A DNA stretch of 64,000 nt from Myxococcus hansupus (GTDB taxonomy: Bacteria > Myxococcota > Myxococcia > Myxococcales > Myxococcaceae). The notes under the pieces are model-generated. The model did not search any database. It was not told where the DNA came from and was given only the letters and a program-made list of their open reading frames with translations. The stretch lies in the NCBI RefSeq assembly GCF_000280925.3, contig NZ_CP012109.1:3058501-3122500 (forward strand), written 5' to 3'. Shown here piece after piece: positions 42,553-51,291 of this stretch. Numbering within the stretch: position 1 is the first letter of the stretch; each line of letters opens with the position of its first letter. The position numbers and the translations under genes are program-made.

Positions 42553-43434
42553 TCACACGAGCCTGGGCCAGTGTTCTCGCAGGCACTCCACGAAGGCCAT
42601 CACCTTGGGGGAGTGGTGGCGCGTGCTCGGGTAGACGGCGTGCACGGGCGTCTCCGTGGAGTGCCAGTCCGGCAGGATGCGCTGCAGACGCCCGGAGGTC
42701 AGCTCCGAGGAGAAGTGGAGGTTGGGCAGCAGGGCGATGCCGGCGCCCGCTCGCGCGACCGCGTAGACCATGTCGGGTTCATTCACCACGAGCCGCGCGG
42801 GCACCTTGATGTCCACGGAGCGTGTGCCGGCGAAGAGGGTCCAGACGTTGTTCTCCAGTCCGTTGCCGAAGAGGAGGCAGTCGTGCTTCTCCAGGTCCTT
42901 GGGTGTCTTGGGCGTCCCCCGGGCCTTGAGGTAGCTGGGCGAGGCGATGACGACGCGCTCCACGCTGCCCAGCCGCCGGGCCATGAGCGAGGAGTCCGCC
43001 AGCCGCCCGGCGCGCACCGCCACGTCGAAACCCTCCGCCATCAGGTCCACGTTGCGGTCGCTGCACACCAGCTCGAGCTGGACCTCCGGGAACTGCTCGA
43101 GGAACCGGGCGAGCAACGGCCCGATGAAGCTGAACGTCAGCGGCGTCGTCACGCGCAGCAGGCCGTGGGGGGCCGCCTGCATCCGTGTCACCGCGAGCTC
43201 GGCCTGCTCCGCCTCCGCGACGATGCGCGCGCAGTGCTCGTAGTACGTCCGGCCGACGTCGGTGAGGCGCAGCTTGCGGGTGGTCCGCTGTAGCAACTGC
43301 GCGCCCACGCGCGTCTCCAGCTCCGACACCTTCCGGCTCACCGTGGACTTGGGCATCCGCAGGCCCTTGGCCGCGGCCGTGAAGCTGCCGGACTGCACCA
43401 CGCGCGCGAAGATGAGGAGTTCGTTGAGGTCCAT
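42553..43434 (-). CDS. LysR-type transcriptional regulator
   Basis: 293 residues. N-terminal winged helix: LLIFARVVQSGSFTAAAKGLRMPKSTVSRKVSELETRVGAQLLQRTTRKLRLTDVG. The effector domain (about 90-290) is of the usual length, with VASPSYLKARGTPKTPKDLEKHDCLLF, and is of the CrgA/DmlR-like subgroup that often controls quinone or oxidant responses. AAGGAAGGGCG precedes the ATG at 43434; an earlier ATG 20 codons upstream would overlap its own operator. Matching inverted repeats lie on both sides of the gene, so it should regulate both itself/yceI and the pirin operon. Confidence 0.93.
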   Translation of the reverse strand: MDLNELLIFARVVQSGSFTAAAKGLRMPKSTVSRKVSELETRVGAQLLQRTTRKLRLTDVGRTYYEHCARIVAEAEQAELAVTRMQAAPHGLLRVTTPLTFSFIGPLLARFLEQFPEVQLELVCSDRNVDLMAEGFDVAVRAGRLADSSLMARRLGSVERVVIASPSYLKARGTPKTPKDLEKHDCLLFGNGLENNVWTLFAGTRSVDIKVPARLVVNEPDMVYAVARAGAGIALLPNLHFSSELTSGRLQRILPDWHSTETPVHAVYPSTRHHSPKVMAFVECLREHWPRLV

Positions 43435-43457
43435 CGCCCTTCCTTGCCGAGGTGTTT

Positions 43458-43475
43458 GTTCCGTGGGTGGAACAG
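43458..43475. promoter_or_regulatory. Operator-like inverted repeat, copy 2
   Basis: GTTCCGTGGGTGGAACAG lies 24 bp upstream of the lysR start and 94 bp upstream of the divergent yceI-type gene, the classic position for a LysR autoregulatory and activating site. One mismatch to the copy at 42527. Confidence 0.75.
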
Positions 43476-43568
43476 TTCTTCCAATTTGGCCCATCTAATC
43501 AAGGCGGGGGGCCACCGCTACCTTCCTCCTCGTCGAACACACCGCTTTACGAAAAAGGAAGGCACCTC

Positions 43569-44117
43569 ATGGCCACCACGACCTGGAATCTCGATACGAC
43601 CCACTCCGGCATCCACTTCTCCGTTCGCCACATGGTCATCGCGAAGGTGCGGGGCAGCTTCCGGAAGTTCAGCGGCGCGGTGTCGCTGGACGAGCAGAAC
43701 GTCGCCGCCTCGTCCGTCGCCGTCACCATCGAGACGGGCAGCGTCGACACTGGCGTCGAGCAGCGCGACAACCACCTGCGCTCGCCGGACTTCTTCGACG
43801 TGGAGAAGTTCCCCAGCATCGCCTTCCAGAGCACGAAGGTGGAGAAGACGTCTGGCAACGGGCTGAAGGTCACGGGCAACCTGACCATCCGTGACGTCAC
43901 CCGCGAGGTGGTGCTGGAGGCGGAGCAGCTCGGCGTGGGCAAGGACCCCTGGGGCAACACCAAGGCCGCCTTCGAGGCGAAGACGTCGGTGGATCGCCGT
44001 GACTTCGGCCTGACGTGGAACCAGGCGCTGGAGACGGGCGGCGTGCTGGTGGGCGAGAAGATTGAGATCGCCATCGAGATTCAGGCCGTGAAGGCGCAGG
44101 GCGAGCAGGCCGCCTGA
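43569..44117 (+). CDS. YceI-family protein, cytoplasmic form
   Basis: 182 residues of the YceI lipocalin-like family, which binds isoprenoid quinones or similar lipids: WNLDTTHSGIHFSVRHMVIAKVRGSFRKFSG, HLRSPDFFDVEKFPSIAFQSTKV, LTIRDVTREVVLE and a C-terminal KIEIAIEIQAVK. Unlike E. coli YceI it has no signal peptide, so it should be cytoplasmic. AAAAAGGAAGG precedes the ATG. It is divergent from lysR across the operator-like repeat and is followed by an OsmC-type gene 86 nt later, forming an oxidant/electrophile response block (inference). Confidence 0.93.
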   Translation: MATTTWNLDTTHSGIHFSVRHMVIAKVRGSFRKFSGAVSLDEQNVAASSVAVTIETGSVDTGVEQRDNHLRSPDFFDVEKFPSIAFQSTKVEKTSGNGLKVTGNLTIRDVTREVVLEAEQLGVGKDPWGNTKAAFEAKTSVDRRDFGLTWNQALETGGVLVGEKIEIAIEIQAVKAQGEQAA

Positions 44118-44203
44118 GCTGTCTTCGAGGACCCTTCCGGAGGCGCCGTTACCGGGCCTCCGGTCCCGCTGTGACCCCACGTTCTTCCTTGGATGGAAAC
44201 CCC

Positions 44204-44608
44204 ATGACGATTCACAGCCAGACCGAGAAGCCCGGAGTGTTCCGCCAGGTCCTTTCGACGGGCAGCCATACGTTGCACGCGGATGTGGCTCCGGCCCTGG
44301 GCGGGCAGGACTCCGCGCCCGGCCCGCATGACTACTTCGACGCGGCGCTGGCGGCCTGCAAGGCGCTGACGGCCACGTGGTACGCGAAGCGCCATGGTCT
44401 CGCGCTGGAGCGGGTGGAGACCCAGGTGGAGCGCGACGACTCGCGGGAGCGGCAGGGGACGTATGGGTTGAAGGTGAAGCTGGTGTTCCACGGGGCGCTG
44501 TCTCCCGAGGACAAACAGCGGCTGTACAACGCGGTCGCGCAGTGCCCCGTCCACAAGTTGATGACGACGGCGACGGTGGAGATCACGACGGAACCGCTGG
44601 AGGCGTGA
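44204..44608 (+). CDS. OsmC/Ohr-family protein
   Basis: 134 residues. The two redox Cys of OsmC-like peroxidases are present: ALAACKALTATWYAKR and AQCPVHKLM. These proteins reduce organic hydroperoxides with thiols. The ATG at 44204 starts where the family does; an upstream in-frame start adds 11 residues without similarity. It lies downstream of the YceI gene on the same strand and probably belongs to the same LysR-controlled group. Confidence 0.92.
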   Translation: MTIHSQTEKPGVFRQVLSTGSHTLHADVAPALGGQDSAPGPHDYFDAALAACKALTATWYAKRHGLALERVETQVERDDSRERQGTYGLKVKLVFHGALSPEDKQRLYNAVAQCPVHKLMTTATVEITTEPLEA

Positions 44609-44748
44609 GGCTTCTTGCCGCCGCCGATGCGGCAGCGCAGTGGAGATGATTCTGGACGCCCGCGCCCCATGTCTTTCCCAGGGCGGTAGGGTAGGGAGGG
44701 TGCGTCCCGTCCTGGTGGCGGTGTGCATCCTCTGCCCTGGAGCCCTCC

Positions 44749-45980
44749 ATGATTCGCGCCCGCCCCGTCACCGCTGAGGACCTGTCCGACCTCGTCCTCG
44801 CCTTTCGGCGGCTGGGGCTGGCCGCCGCATCGCAGGCCGCGCTGCGGGAGTCCCAACCGCACACCCGCCTGCTCCTCACGGGGTTGGGCCCGCAAGAAGT
44901 CGCCTTCCTCCAGTCGTCTCCGCCCCCCACGGCGCTCCGGAGGCTTTGCCCGTATGGCTCGCCGGGGACGTCCAGACCCGGCCCGGAACCGGCCTGCTGT
45001 CCGGACGTGCCGAGCAGTTTCACCGTTGGGTGGCGACTGCGCGCGCGGAGGGCCGAGGGCTGACCGCGCTGGCCTCGGCGGTGGAGTCCGCGCTGGCCTC
45101 GGGCGCCACACCCCCGGCACTATCCCTGGGCGACAGGCGCTTCGAATGGGGTGCCCGCACCTATGTCATGGGCGTGGTGAACGTGACGCCGGACAGCTTC
45201 TCCGACGGAGGGCGGTTCGCTTCGACGGAGGCCGCCATCGCCCACGGGCTCGCCCTGGCGGAAGCGGGAGCCGACCTGCTCGACGTGGGCGGTGAGTCCA
45301 CCCGGCCGGGCTCGCTGCCCGTGAGCGTCGAGGACGAACTGGCCCGCGTCGTGCCCGTCATCGAGGGCCTTCGCGCGCGGACCGCCGTGCCGCTCTCCGT
45401 GGACACCACGAAGGCCGCCGTGGCCCGCGAGGCACTCCGCGCCGGAGCGCACCTCATCAACGACGTCACGGGCTTCGGCGCCGACGCCGAGCTTCCCCGC
45501 GTGGTGTCCGAAGCCGGCGCCGCCTGTTGCCTGATGCACATCCAGGGCACGCCCGCGACGATGCAGCAGGCACCGCGCTACGACGACCTCGTCGAGGACG
45601 TGCTGGCCTTCCTGGAGGACGCCATCGCTCGGGCCGAGGCGGCCGGCATTCCCCGGGGGCGCATCCTCCTGGACCCGGGCATCGGCTTTGGAAAGACCTT
45701 CGAGCACAACCTCTTCCTGCTGCGCCGCCTCAACGAGCTGCGCGTCCTGGGGCTGCCGCTGCTCGTCGGGACCAGCCGGAAGGGCTTCCTCGGCCGGTTG
45801 GCGGGCGGGAAGCCTGCCTCCGAGCGGCTGGCGGCGACCCTGGGCTCCGTGGCGTCCATGGCCGCGCTGGGCGGGGCGGACGTGGTCCGGGTCCACGACG
45901 TGGCCGAGGCCCGGGATGCGCTGGCGGTCGCGGACGCCATCCGGCGCGGCGAGGACGGCGGAGCGCTCTACGCCCGGTAA
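44749..45980 (+). CDS. folP: Dihydropteroate synthase FolP with N-terminal extension, frameshifted
   Basis: FolP joins p-aminobenzoate to the pterin pyrophosphate in folate synthesis. The catalytic TIM barrel is complete from about 45165: [63 protein letters not shown] and GTSRKGFLG. An N-terminal extension starts at ATG 44749 in one frame ([40 protein letters not shown]) and continues in another ([32 protein letters not shown]). One more C in the C6 run at 44923-44928 would fuse them into ~411 residues. As folP is normally essential, a sequencing error is likely; internal TTG 44946 could also serve as a start. Confidence 0.85.
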
Positions 45981-46264
45981 CAAGGTGTGGCTTTCAGCCC
46001 TCAGGGTGTGGCCCGGCCGGGGCTGTCCCCGGTGTTTTCGCCGGCATCTTCCTCTGGCCGCCCCCCGAGCCGCCGTGTATGGACGCGGGCGATTCGGTTG
46101 GTACTGATTTCGCAACCTCTTCTAGTTTGCGACGGCCTGCATGCCTGGGAGGTTGCCCAGGGAGCAGTGGGTTCCTAACTTCGGTCCCGCGTAGAGGGCG
46201 GGGTATAAGCCCCGACGTCGAGAGGCCGGCGCAGGCCCGGCGTGGGAAAGGCGGAGCGGCACAC

Positions 46265-47659
46265 ATGGCGTACAGGATGAACATGCCTCCCAAGGAGGCG
46301 CAGGCTTCCCAGAAGCTGTTCGGCACGGATGGTGTTCGCGGGAAGGCGAACGTCTATCCCATGACTGCCGAAGTCGCGATGCAGCTCGGGCGAGCGCTCG
46401 CGTTCCTCATCCGCAACGGTCCGCATCGTCACCGCGTCATCGTGGGCAAGGACACCCGGCTCTCCGGCTACATGCTGGAGCAGGCGCTCGCCGCGGGCCT
46501 CACCTCCATGGGCGTGGACGTGGAGCTCGTCGGCCCGCTGCCGACGCCCGGCATCTCCAACATCACCACCTCCATGCGGGCGGACGCGGGCGCGGTCATC
46601 TCCGCCTCGCACAACCCCTACGAGGACAACGGCATCAAGTTCTTCTGGCGCGACGGCTTCAAGCTTCCGGACGAGACGGAAGGCAAGATTGAAGAGCTGG
46701 TGTCCAGCGGCTCCATCGACTCCATCCGTCCCACGGCCACCAAGATTGGCCGGGCCTTCCGCATGGAGGACGCGCGCGGCCGTTACATCGTGTTCCTCAA
46801 GGCCACCTTCCCGCGCGAGCTGACGCTGGAGGGGATGACCATCGTCGTCGACTGCGCCAATGGCGCGGCCTACAAGACGGCCCCCGCGGTGCTGGAGGAG
46901 CTGGGCGCCAAGGTGATTGCGCTCGGCGTGTCGCCGGACGGCAAGAACATCAACCACAAGTGTGGCGCGCTCTACCCGGAGAACCTCGCCAAGACGGTGG
47001 TGAAGCACGGCGCGCACCTGGGCATCGCCCTGGACGGTGACGCCGACCGCCTCATCGTCGTGGATGAGAAGGGCAAGGTCGTGGATGGCGACGCCATCAT
47101 GGCCATCTGCACCGGCGAGCTGGTGGCCCGCAAGCAGCTCAAGAAGAAGATGCTGGTCTCCACGGTGATGAGCAACATCGGCCTGGAGCGCGCGGTGGCC
47201 CGCTTCGGCGTGAAGGTGGCCCGCACGCGCGTGGGTGACCGCTACGTCGTCGATGAGATGCGCCGCAACGGCTACAACCTGGGCGGCGAGCAGAGCGGCC
47301 ACCTCATCTTCCTGGACCACACCACCACGGGTGATGGCACCCTGGCCGCGCTCCAGCTCCTGGCGGTGATGTGCCGCGCCGGCAAGCCCCTGAGCGAGCT
47401 GGCCTCCATCTTCGAGCCCGTGCCCCAGACGCTGCTCAACGTCGTCGTGAAGCAGAAGAAGGAGCTGGGCGAGCTTCCCACGGTGATGAAGGTCATCAAG
47501 AGCGTGGAGCAGCGCCTGGGCAACTCCGGCCGCGTGCTGGTGCGCTTCTCCGGCACCGAGCCCAAGGCCCGCGTCCTCATCGAGGGCGAGGACGCCGCCC
47601 GCAACCAGGCGTACGCGAAGGAAATCGCGGACGCGCTGTCCAAGGCGCTGAGCAGCTAG
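46265..47659 (+). CDS. glmM: Phosphoglucosamine mutase GlmM
   Basis: Converts glucosamine-6-phosphate to glucosamine-1-phosphate for peptidoglycan and lipopolysaccharide precursors. The catalytic Ser is Ser115 in [17 protein letters not shown], the Mg2+ loop is DGDADR, the sugar-binding loop is GGEQSGH and the phosphate loop [11 protein letters not shown]. 464 residues from ATG 46265, with GGAG ~9 nt upstream; the family core starts ~17 residues later ([14 protein letters not shown]). An open frame reaching far upstream into folP is not coding. The 284-bp gap before it shows no gene. Confidence 0.96.
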   Translation: MAYRMNMPPKEAQASQKLFGTDGVRGKANVYPMTAEVAMQLGRALAFLIRNGPHRHRVIVGKDTRLSGYMLEQALAAGLTSMGVDVELVGPLPTPGISNITTSMRADAGAVISASHNPYEDNGIKFFWRDGFKLPDETEGKIEELVSSGSIDSIRPTATKIGRAFRMEDARGRYIVFLKATFPRELTLEGMTIVVDCANGAAYKTAPAVLEELGAKVIALGVSPDGKNINHKCGALYPENLAKTVVKHGAHLGIALDGDADRLIVVDEKGKVVDGDAIMAICTGELVARKQLKKKMLVSTVMSNIGLERAVARFGVKVARTRVGDRYVVDEMRRNGYNLGGEQSGHLIFLDHTTTGDGTLAALQLLAVMCRAGKPLSELASIFEPVPQTLLNVVVKQKKELGELPTVMKVIKSVEQRLGNSGRVLVRFSGTEPKARVLIEGEDAARNQAYAKEIADALSKALSS

Positions 47660-47769
47660 TTCTCACTGCGCTCGGCGGTTGACTTCCGGACGCCGGCGGC
47701 ATGAAGAAGGGCCGGCGCGCACCGGGGCCCTCGACAATCCCACGGCCGCGCTCAAGCGAGGTGCGGTCG

Positions 47770-48495
47770 ATGGGACAGCGACTGGGTGTCAACGTGGACC
47801 ATGTGGCGACGCTGCGTCAGGCGCGGCGCACCACATATCCGGATCCGGTGACGGCCGCGGCGCTGGCGGAGCTCGCCGGCGCGCAGCAGATCACCATCCA
47901 CCTGCGCGAGGACCGGCGGCATATCCAGGACCGGGATTTGCGCATCCTCCGTGAGACGGTGCAGTCGCTCCTGAACCTGGAGATGGCCGCCACCGCGGAG
48001 ATGGTGAAGATCGCCTACGAGCACAAGCCGGACGTGGTGACGCTGGTGCCCGAGCGCCGCGAGGAGCTCACCACGGAGGGCGGCCTCGAGGTCGCCAATC
48101 AGCGCGAGCACATCGCGAAGATCATCAAGAACCTCAAGGATGGCGAAATCGCCGTCTCGTTGTTCATCGACCCGGACCTGGACCAGGTGCGGGCGGCGCA
48201 CAAGGTGAACGCGGACCGCATCGAGCTGCACACCGGCCGCTACTGCGAGGCGCGCAACGAGAAGGAGCGGGCCCGGGAGCTGGCGCGCATCGTCGACGCG
48301 GCCAAGGCGGGCACCAAGCTGGGCATGGGCGTCGCCGCGGGCCACGGGCTCAACTACGACAACGTGCAGCCCATTGCCCGCATCAGCGAAATCGACGAGC
48401 TGAACATCGGGCACGCCATCGTCGGGCGCGCGGTGCTGGTGGGCTTCGAGCGGGCCGTCCGCGAGATGCTCGAGCTCATGCGCAACCCGGGGTAG
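47770..48495 (+). CDS. pdxJ: Pyridoxine 5'-phosphate synthase PdxJ
   Basis: Final step of the deoxyxylulose-dependent vitamin B6 pathway: condenses 1-deoxy-D-xylulose-5-phosphate and 3-amino-2-oxopropyl phosphate to pyridoxine 5'-phosphate. 241 residues with [67 protein letters not shown] and [13 protein letters not shown]. The ATG at 47770 follows GAGGTGCGG; 23 upstream codons in frame do not fit the family. acpS starts 6 nt after its stop; this pdxJ-acpS order is common in other bacteria. Confidence 0.97.
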   Translation: MGQRLGVNVDHVATLRQARRTTYPDPVTAAALAELAGAQQITIHLREDRRHIQDRDLRILRETVQSLLNLEMAATAEMVKIAYEHKPDVVTLVPERREELTTEGGLEVANQREHIAKIIKNLKDGEIAVSLFIDPDLDQVRAAHKVNADRIELHTGRYCEARNEKERARELARIVDAAKAGTKLGMGVAAGHGLNYDNVQPIARISEIDELNIGHAIVGRAVLVGFERAVREMLELMRNPG

Positions 48496-48501
48496 GGCAC
48501 C

Positions 48502-48882
48502 ATGGGAATCCGGGGCCTGGGCCTGGACATCTGCTCCATCTCCCGCATCCAGCGCATCCTGGACGGGCCGCGCGCGGAGCCCTTCCTGAACCGCGTCTAC
48601 ACGGAGGCGGAGCGGGCCCTCTGTGGCCAGCGCAGTGACTCGGCCAGCGCCTATGCCGCGCGTTTCGCGGCGAAAGAGGCGCTGGTCAAGGCGCTGGGCG
48701 CGCCGAAGGGCATCCGGTGGAAGGACATGGAGGTCCGCCGGGACGGGGGAGCGCCTTATTTCGCACTGTCCGGCGTGGCCCGGGAGGTCATGGACGCGCG
48801 AGGGCTGGAGGCCTTCCTCGCGCTGACCCACGATGCGGACGTCGCCGCCGCCACGGTGGTGCTCCAGAACCAAGGGGATTGA
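48502..48882 (+). CDS. acpS: Holo-[acyl-carrier-protein] synthase AcpS
   Basis: Transfers 4'-phosphopantetheine from CoA to acyl carrier protein. 126 residues with the Mg2+-binding Asp in GLDICSISRI, the helix motif YAARFAAKEALVKALG and the closing SGVAREV region. Complements coaBC at 4.6 kb functionally but not in position. Four nt separate its stop from the start of nnrDE. Confidence 0.95.
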   Translation: MGIRGLGLDICSISRIQRILDGPRAEPFLNRVYTEAERALCGQRSDSASAYAARFAAKEALVKALGAPKGIRWKDMEVRRDGGAPYFALSGVAREVMDARGLEAFLALTHDADVAAATVVLQNQGD

Positions 48883-48886
48883 AGCC

Positions 48887-50422
48887 ATGTTGCGAGTCCT
48901 CACCGCCGCGCAGATGCGCCAGGCCGAGCAGGCCGCCGAAGCGCGCCACGGGATGCCCTCCGCGTTGCTGATGGAGAACGCCGGGCGCGGGCTCGCGGAT
49001 GTGGCCCGGAGCTTCGCGAATCCGGGGGGCCGCTTCGTGGTGGTGTGCGGCCCCGGGAACAATGGGGGGGACGGGCTCGTGGCGGCGCGTTTCCTCCAGG
49101 AGCGCGGCGCCCGGGTGTCGGTGGTGATGGTGGGCGACGCCGCGAAGCTCACGCCGGAGTCGCGGCGCAACGTGGAGGCGCTGAAGGGCTTCGGGGTGAC
49201 GCCCCGAGGGCTGGCGGAGGTGGACGCCCCCGGTCGGGGTGACGTGGTGGTGGATGCGCTCTTCGGCACGGGCTTGAGCCGTGCTCCCGCGGGGGCCTTC
49301 GCGGACGCCGTGGTGGCCATCCGGGGCTGGCGCGCGGCGGGGGCGAAGGTGGTGGCGGCGGATGTTCCCTCCGGCCTCCAGAGCGACTCGGGGGCGCCCT
49401 TCTCTCCATGCGTGGAAGCGGATGCCACGGTGGCGTTTGGCTTCCTCAAGCCGGGGCAGGTGCTGGAGCCCGGTGCCACGTTGTGTGGGCACGTGCACCG
49501 GGTGGACATCGGGATGGGCGGTGAGTCCTCGAAGGAGGTCTCTGGTCCCGAGCTCTTCGTGGTGGAGGAGTCGGACGCTCGGCGCACGTTGCCGGTGCGC
49601 AAGGCGGACTCGCACAAGGGGACGTTTGGCCACGTGCTGGTGGTCGCGGGCGGCCGAGGGAAGACGGGGGCCGCGGCCCTGGTGGCGAAGTCGGCGCTGC
49701 GCTCGGGCGCGGGGCTCGTCACCGTGGCGGCGCGGTCGGATGCGCTGGACTCCATCCAGGCGCACTCCGCGGAGATCATGGGCATCCCGCTGGAGGCCAC
49801 CGGCCCGTTGGGGCTTGGCGACCTGGACGCGTTGGTGGCGGCGGCGGAGGGGAAGGATGCGCTCGTCATCGGGCCGGGGATTCCTCGGGGCGACGAGACG
49901 GGGGCGCTGATCGGCGAGCTGCTCGCGCGCGTGGAGATTCCCGCGGTGCTGGACGCGGACGCGCTCAACGCGGTGGCCACGGACCTGTCAGTGCTGCGCC
50001 GGGCGAAGGGCCCGGTGGTGATGACGCCGCACCCGGGCGAGATGGCGCGGCTGACGGGCAAGTCCACGAAGGAGGTCCAGGCGCACCGGTTGGACGTGGC
50101 CCGTCAGTTCTCGACCGGGCTGAAGGTGACGCTGGTCCTCAAGGGGGACCGGACGCTGACGAGCGACCCGGACGGGCGCGTGTACCTCAACACCACCGGC
50201 AACCCGGGCATGGCCACGGGCGGCTCGGGGGATGTGCTGTCGGGAATTTGCGGCGCGTTCCTGGCGCAGTCGCTGCCGGTGCCCGCGGCCCTCTGGACGG
50301 CGGTGTACGCGCACGGCCTCGCGGGGGACCTGGCGGCGGCGAAGCGCGGACAGCTCGGGCTGGTCGCGGGAGACATCGTGGAACAAGGGCTGTGTGAGGT
50401 GTGGCTTCGGTGGGAACGATGA
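48887..50422 (+). CDS. nnrD: Bifunctional NAD(P)HX epimerase/dehydratase
   Basis: Repairs hydrated NAD(P)H. The N-terminal ~215 residues are the epimerase (YjeF_N/NnrE): LMENAGRGLADVA, VVCGPGNNGGDGLVAARFL, DALFGTGLSR and ADVPSGLQSDSG. The C-terminal ~280 are the ribokinase-like dehydratase (NnrD): HKGTFGHVLVVAGGRGKTGAAALVAKSALRSGAGLVTVA, VMTPHPGEMARLTG and GNPGMATGGSGDVLSGICG. 511 residues. The ATG at 48887 lies 4 nt after acpS; the next gene, tsaE, overlaps its stop by ATGA. Confidence 0.96.
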   Translation: MLRVLTAAQMRQAEQAAEARHGMPSALLMENAGRGLADVARSFANPGGRFVVVCGPGNNGGDGLVAARFLQERGARVSVVMVGDAAKLTPESRRNVEALKGFGVTPRGLAEVDAPGRGDVVVDALFGTGLSRAPAGAFADAVVAIRGWRAAGAKVVAADVPSGLQSDSGAPFSPCVEADATVAFGFLKPGQVLEPGATLCGHVHRVDIGMGGESSKEVSGPELFVVEESDARRTLPVRKADSHKGTFGHVLVVAGGRGKTGAAALVAKSALRSGAGLVTVAARSDALDSIQAHSAEIMGIPLEATGPLGLGDLDALVAAAEGKDALVIGPGIPRGDETGALIGELLARVEIPAVLDADALNAVATDLSVLRRAKGPVVMTPHPGEMARLTGKSTKEVQAHRLDVARQFSTGLKVTLVLKGDRTLTSDPDGRVYLNTTGNPGMATGGSGDVLSGICGAFLAQSLPVPAALWTAVYAHGLAGDLAAAKRGQLGLVAGDIVEQGLCEVWLRWER

Positions 50423-50898
50423 GCGCGGAGACGTCGGCGGTGCGGACGGTGCGGCTGGAGTCCCCCGACGCGACACACCGGCTGGGTGTCCGTCTGGGCG
50501 AGCTGCTGGAACCCGGTGACTTCGTGGGGCTGATTGGCGACCTGGGCGCGGGCAAGACACACCTGGTGCGCGGCGTGGCGGAGGGGGCGAAGGTGCCTCG
50601 CTCCGAGGTGGCGAGCCCCACGTTCGCCATCGTCTATCCGTACGCCGGGCGCATCCCGCTGTACCACGCGGACCTGTACCGCCTGACGGACTACGACGAC
50701 CTGTACGCCACGGGCTTCCTGGACCTGGAAGGCACCGACAGCGCGATGCTGGTCGAGTGGCTGGACAAGATTCCCCAGGCCGCGCCCCGCGACTACCTGC
50801 GCGTCACGTTGAAGCACACCGGCGGCGATGCCCGCGACTTGATGGCCGAGGCGTTTGGCGCAAGGCCCGCGGCGCTGCTCGAAGCCTGGATGCCCTGA
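50419..50898 (+). CDS. tsaE: tRNA threonylcarbamoyladenosine biosynthesis ATPase TsaE
   Basis: ATPase of the TsaBDE complex that makes t6A37 in tRNA. 159 residues with Walker A GDLGAGKTHLVRG, switch region SPTFAIVYPYAGRIPLYHADLYRL and the late EW motif AMLVEWLDKIP. The ATG at 50419 overlaps the nnrD stop (ATGA), so translation is coupled. A long inverted repeat lies 38 nt after its stop. Confidence 0.96.
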   Translation: MSAETSAVRTVRLESPDATHRLGVRLGELLEPGDFVGLIGDLGAGKTHLVRGVAEGAKVPRSEVASPTFAIVYPYAGRIPLYHADLYRLTDYDDLYATGFLDLEGTDSAMLVEWLDKIPQAAPRDYLRVTLKHTGGDARDLMAEAFGARPAALLEAWMP

Positions 50899-51283
50899 CG
50901 CACACGGGGGCGTTCCGGAGCCGCAGCGCAGCTAGCTGTTCGGAAATGTCGGGGGTTTTAGCGGCTGAAATGTCCCGACATTTCCGAACAGTGACCGATG
51001 GATGCGCGCGGCCCGCCTCATCGGGGCCCGAAGCGGCCCAACCCGCATCCATCTGCACGATGCGCCAGTCCGGCTCGTTCAGGATGGCGCGCAGTTTGGC
51101 TGGCAGGTCCTGCCCCGACAGGTCGATGCCGCGGAGGTCCCGCGGATTGTCACCCAGCTCAGAGGCTGCCTCGAAACCACTCAACGCCTCAGGCCAGTTG
51201 CCACACAAGCCCATCCGCACGAGTTCCGAGCGGCGACGCTGACCATCGGTCGTCAGCCAGCGGTCGACGAGCTCGGCGCGCAC
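50804..51283 (-). CDS. Uncertain ORF downstream of the amidotransferase gene, possibly truncated
   Basis: A GTG at 51283, eight bases after the amidotransferase stop, opens a frame with protein-like content for about 95 residues (RAELVDRWLTTDGQRRRSELVRMGL, LSGFEAASELGDNPRDLRGIDLSGQDL, ILNEPDWRIVQMD). The start resembles N-termini of some myxobacterial pentapeptide-repeat proteins, but no repeats follow. From about 51000 the frame crosses the long inverted repeat and runs antisense into tsaE, where its content is not convincing. Most likely the gene was truncated at the inverted repeat and lost its own stop; a genuine overlapping gene is less likely. Confidence 0.35.
   Translation of the reverse strand: MRAELVDRWLTTDGQRRRSELVRMGLCGNWPEALSGFEAASELGDNPRDLRGIDLSGQDLPAKLRAILNEPDWRIVQMDAGWAASGPDEAGRAHPSVTVRKCRDISAAKTPDISEQLAALRLRNAPVCVRASRLRAAPRALRQTPRPSSRGHRRRCAST
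50936..50991. repeat. 18-bp perfect inverted repeat with 20-bp spacer
   Basis: CTGTTCGGAAATGTCGGG (50936-50953) and CCCGACATTTCCGAACAG (50974-50991) are exact reverse complements. The spacer GGTTTTAGCGGCTGAAATGT repeats AAATGT, so the right half also forms AAATGTC-CC-GACATTT. This part is more AT-rich than its surroundings. It may be a terminator after tsaE, a mobile-element end or a recombination/regulator site. Confidence 0.85.
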
Positions 51284-51291
51284 CCTGGGCC

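Noticed and set aside
45527..46264. Upstream extension of glmM
   Set aside because: Out-of-frame overlap with folP and then Pro/Gly/Arg-rich noise; GlmM similarity starts only after 46265.
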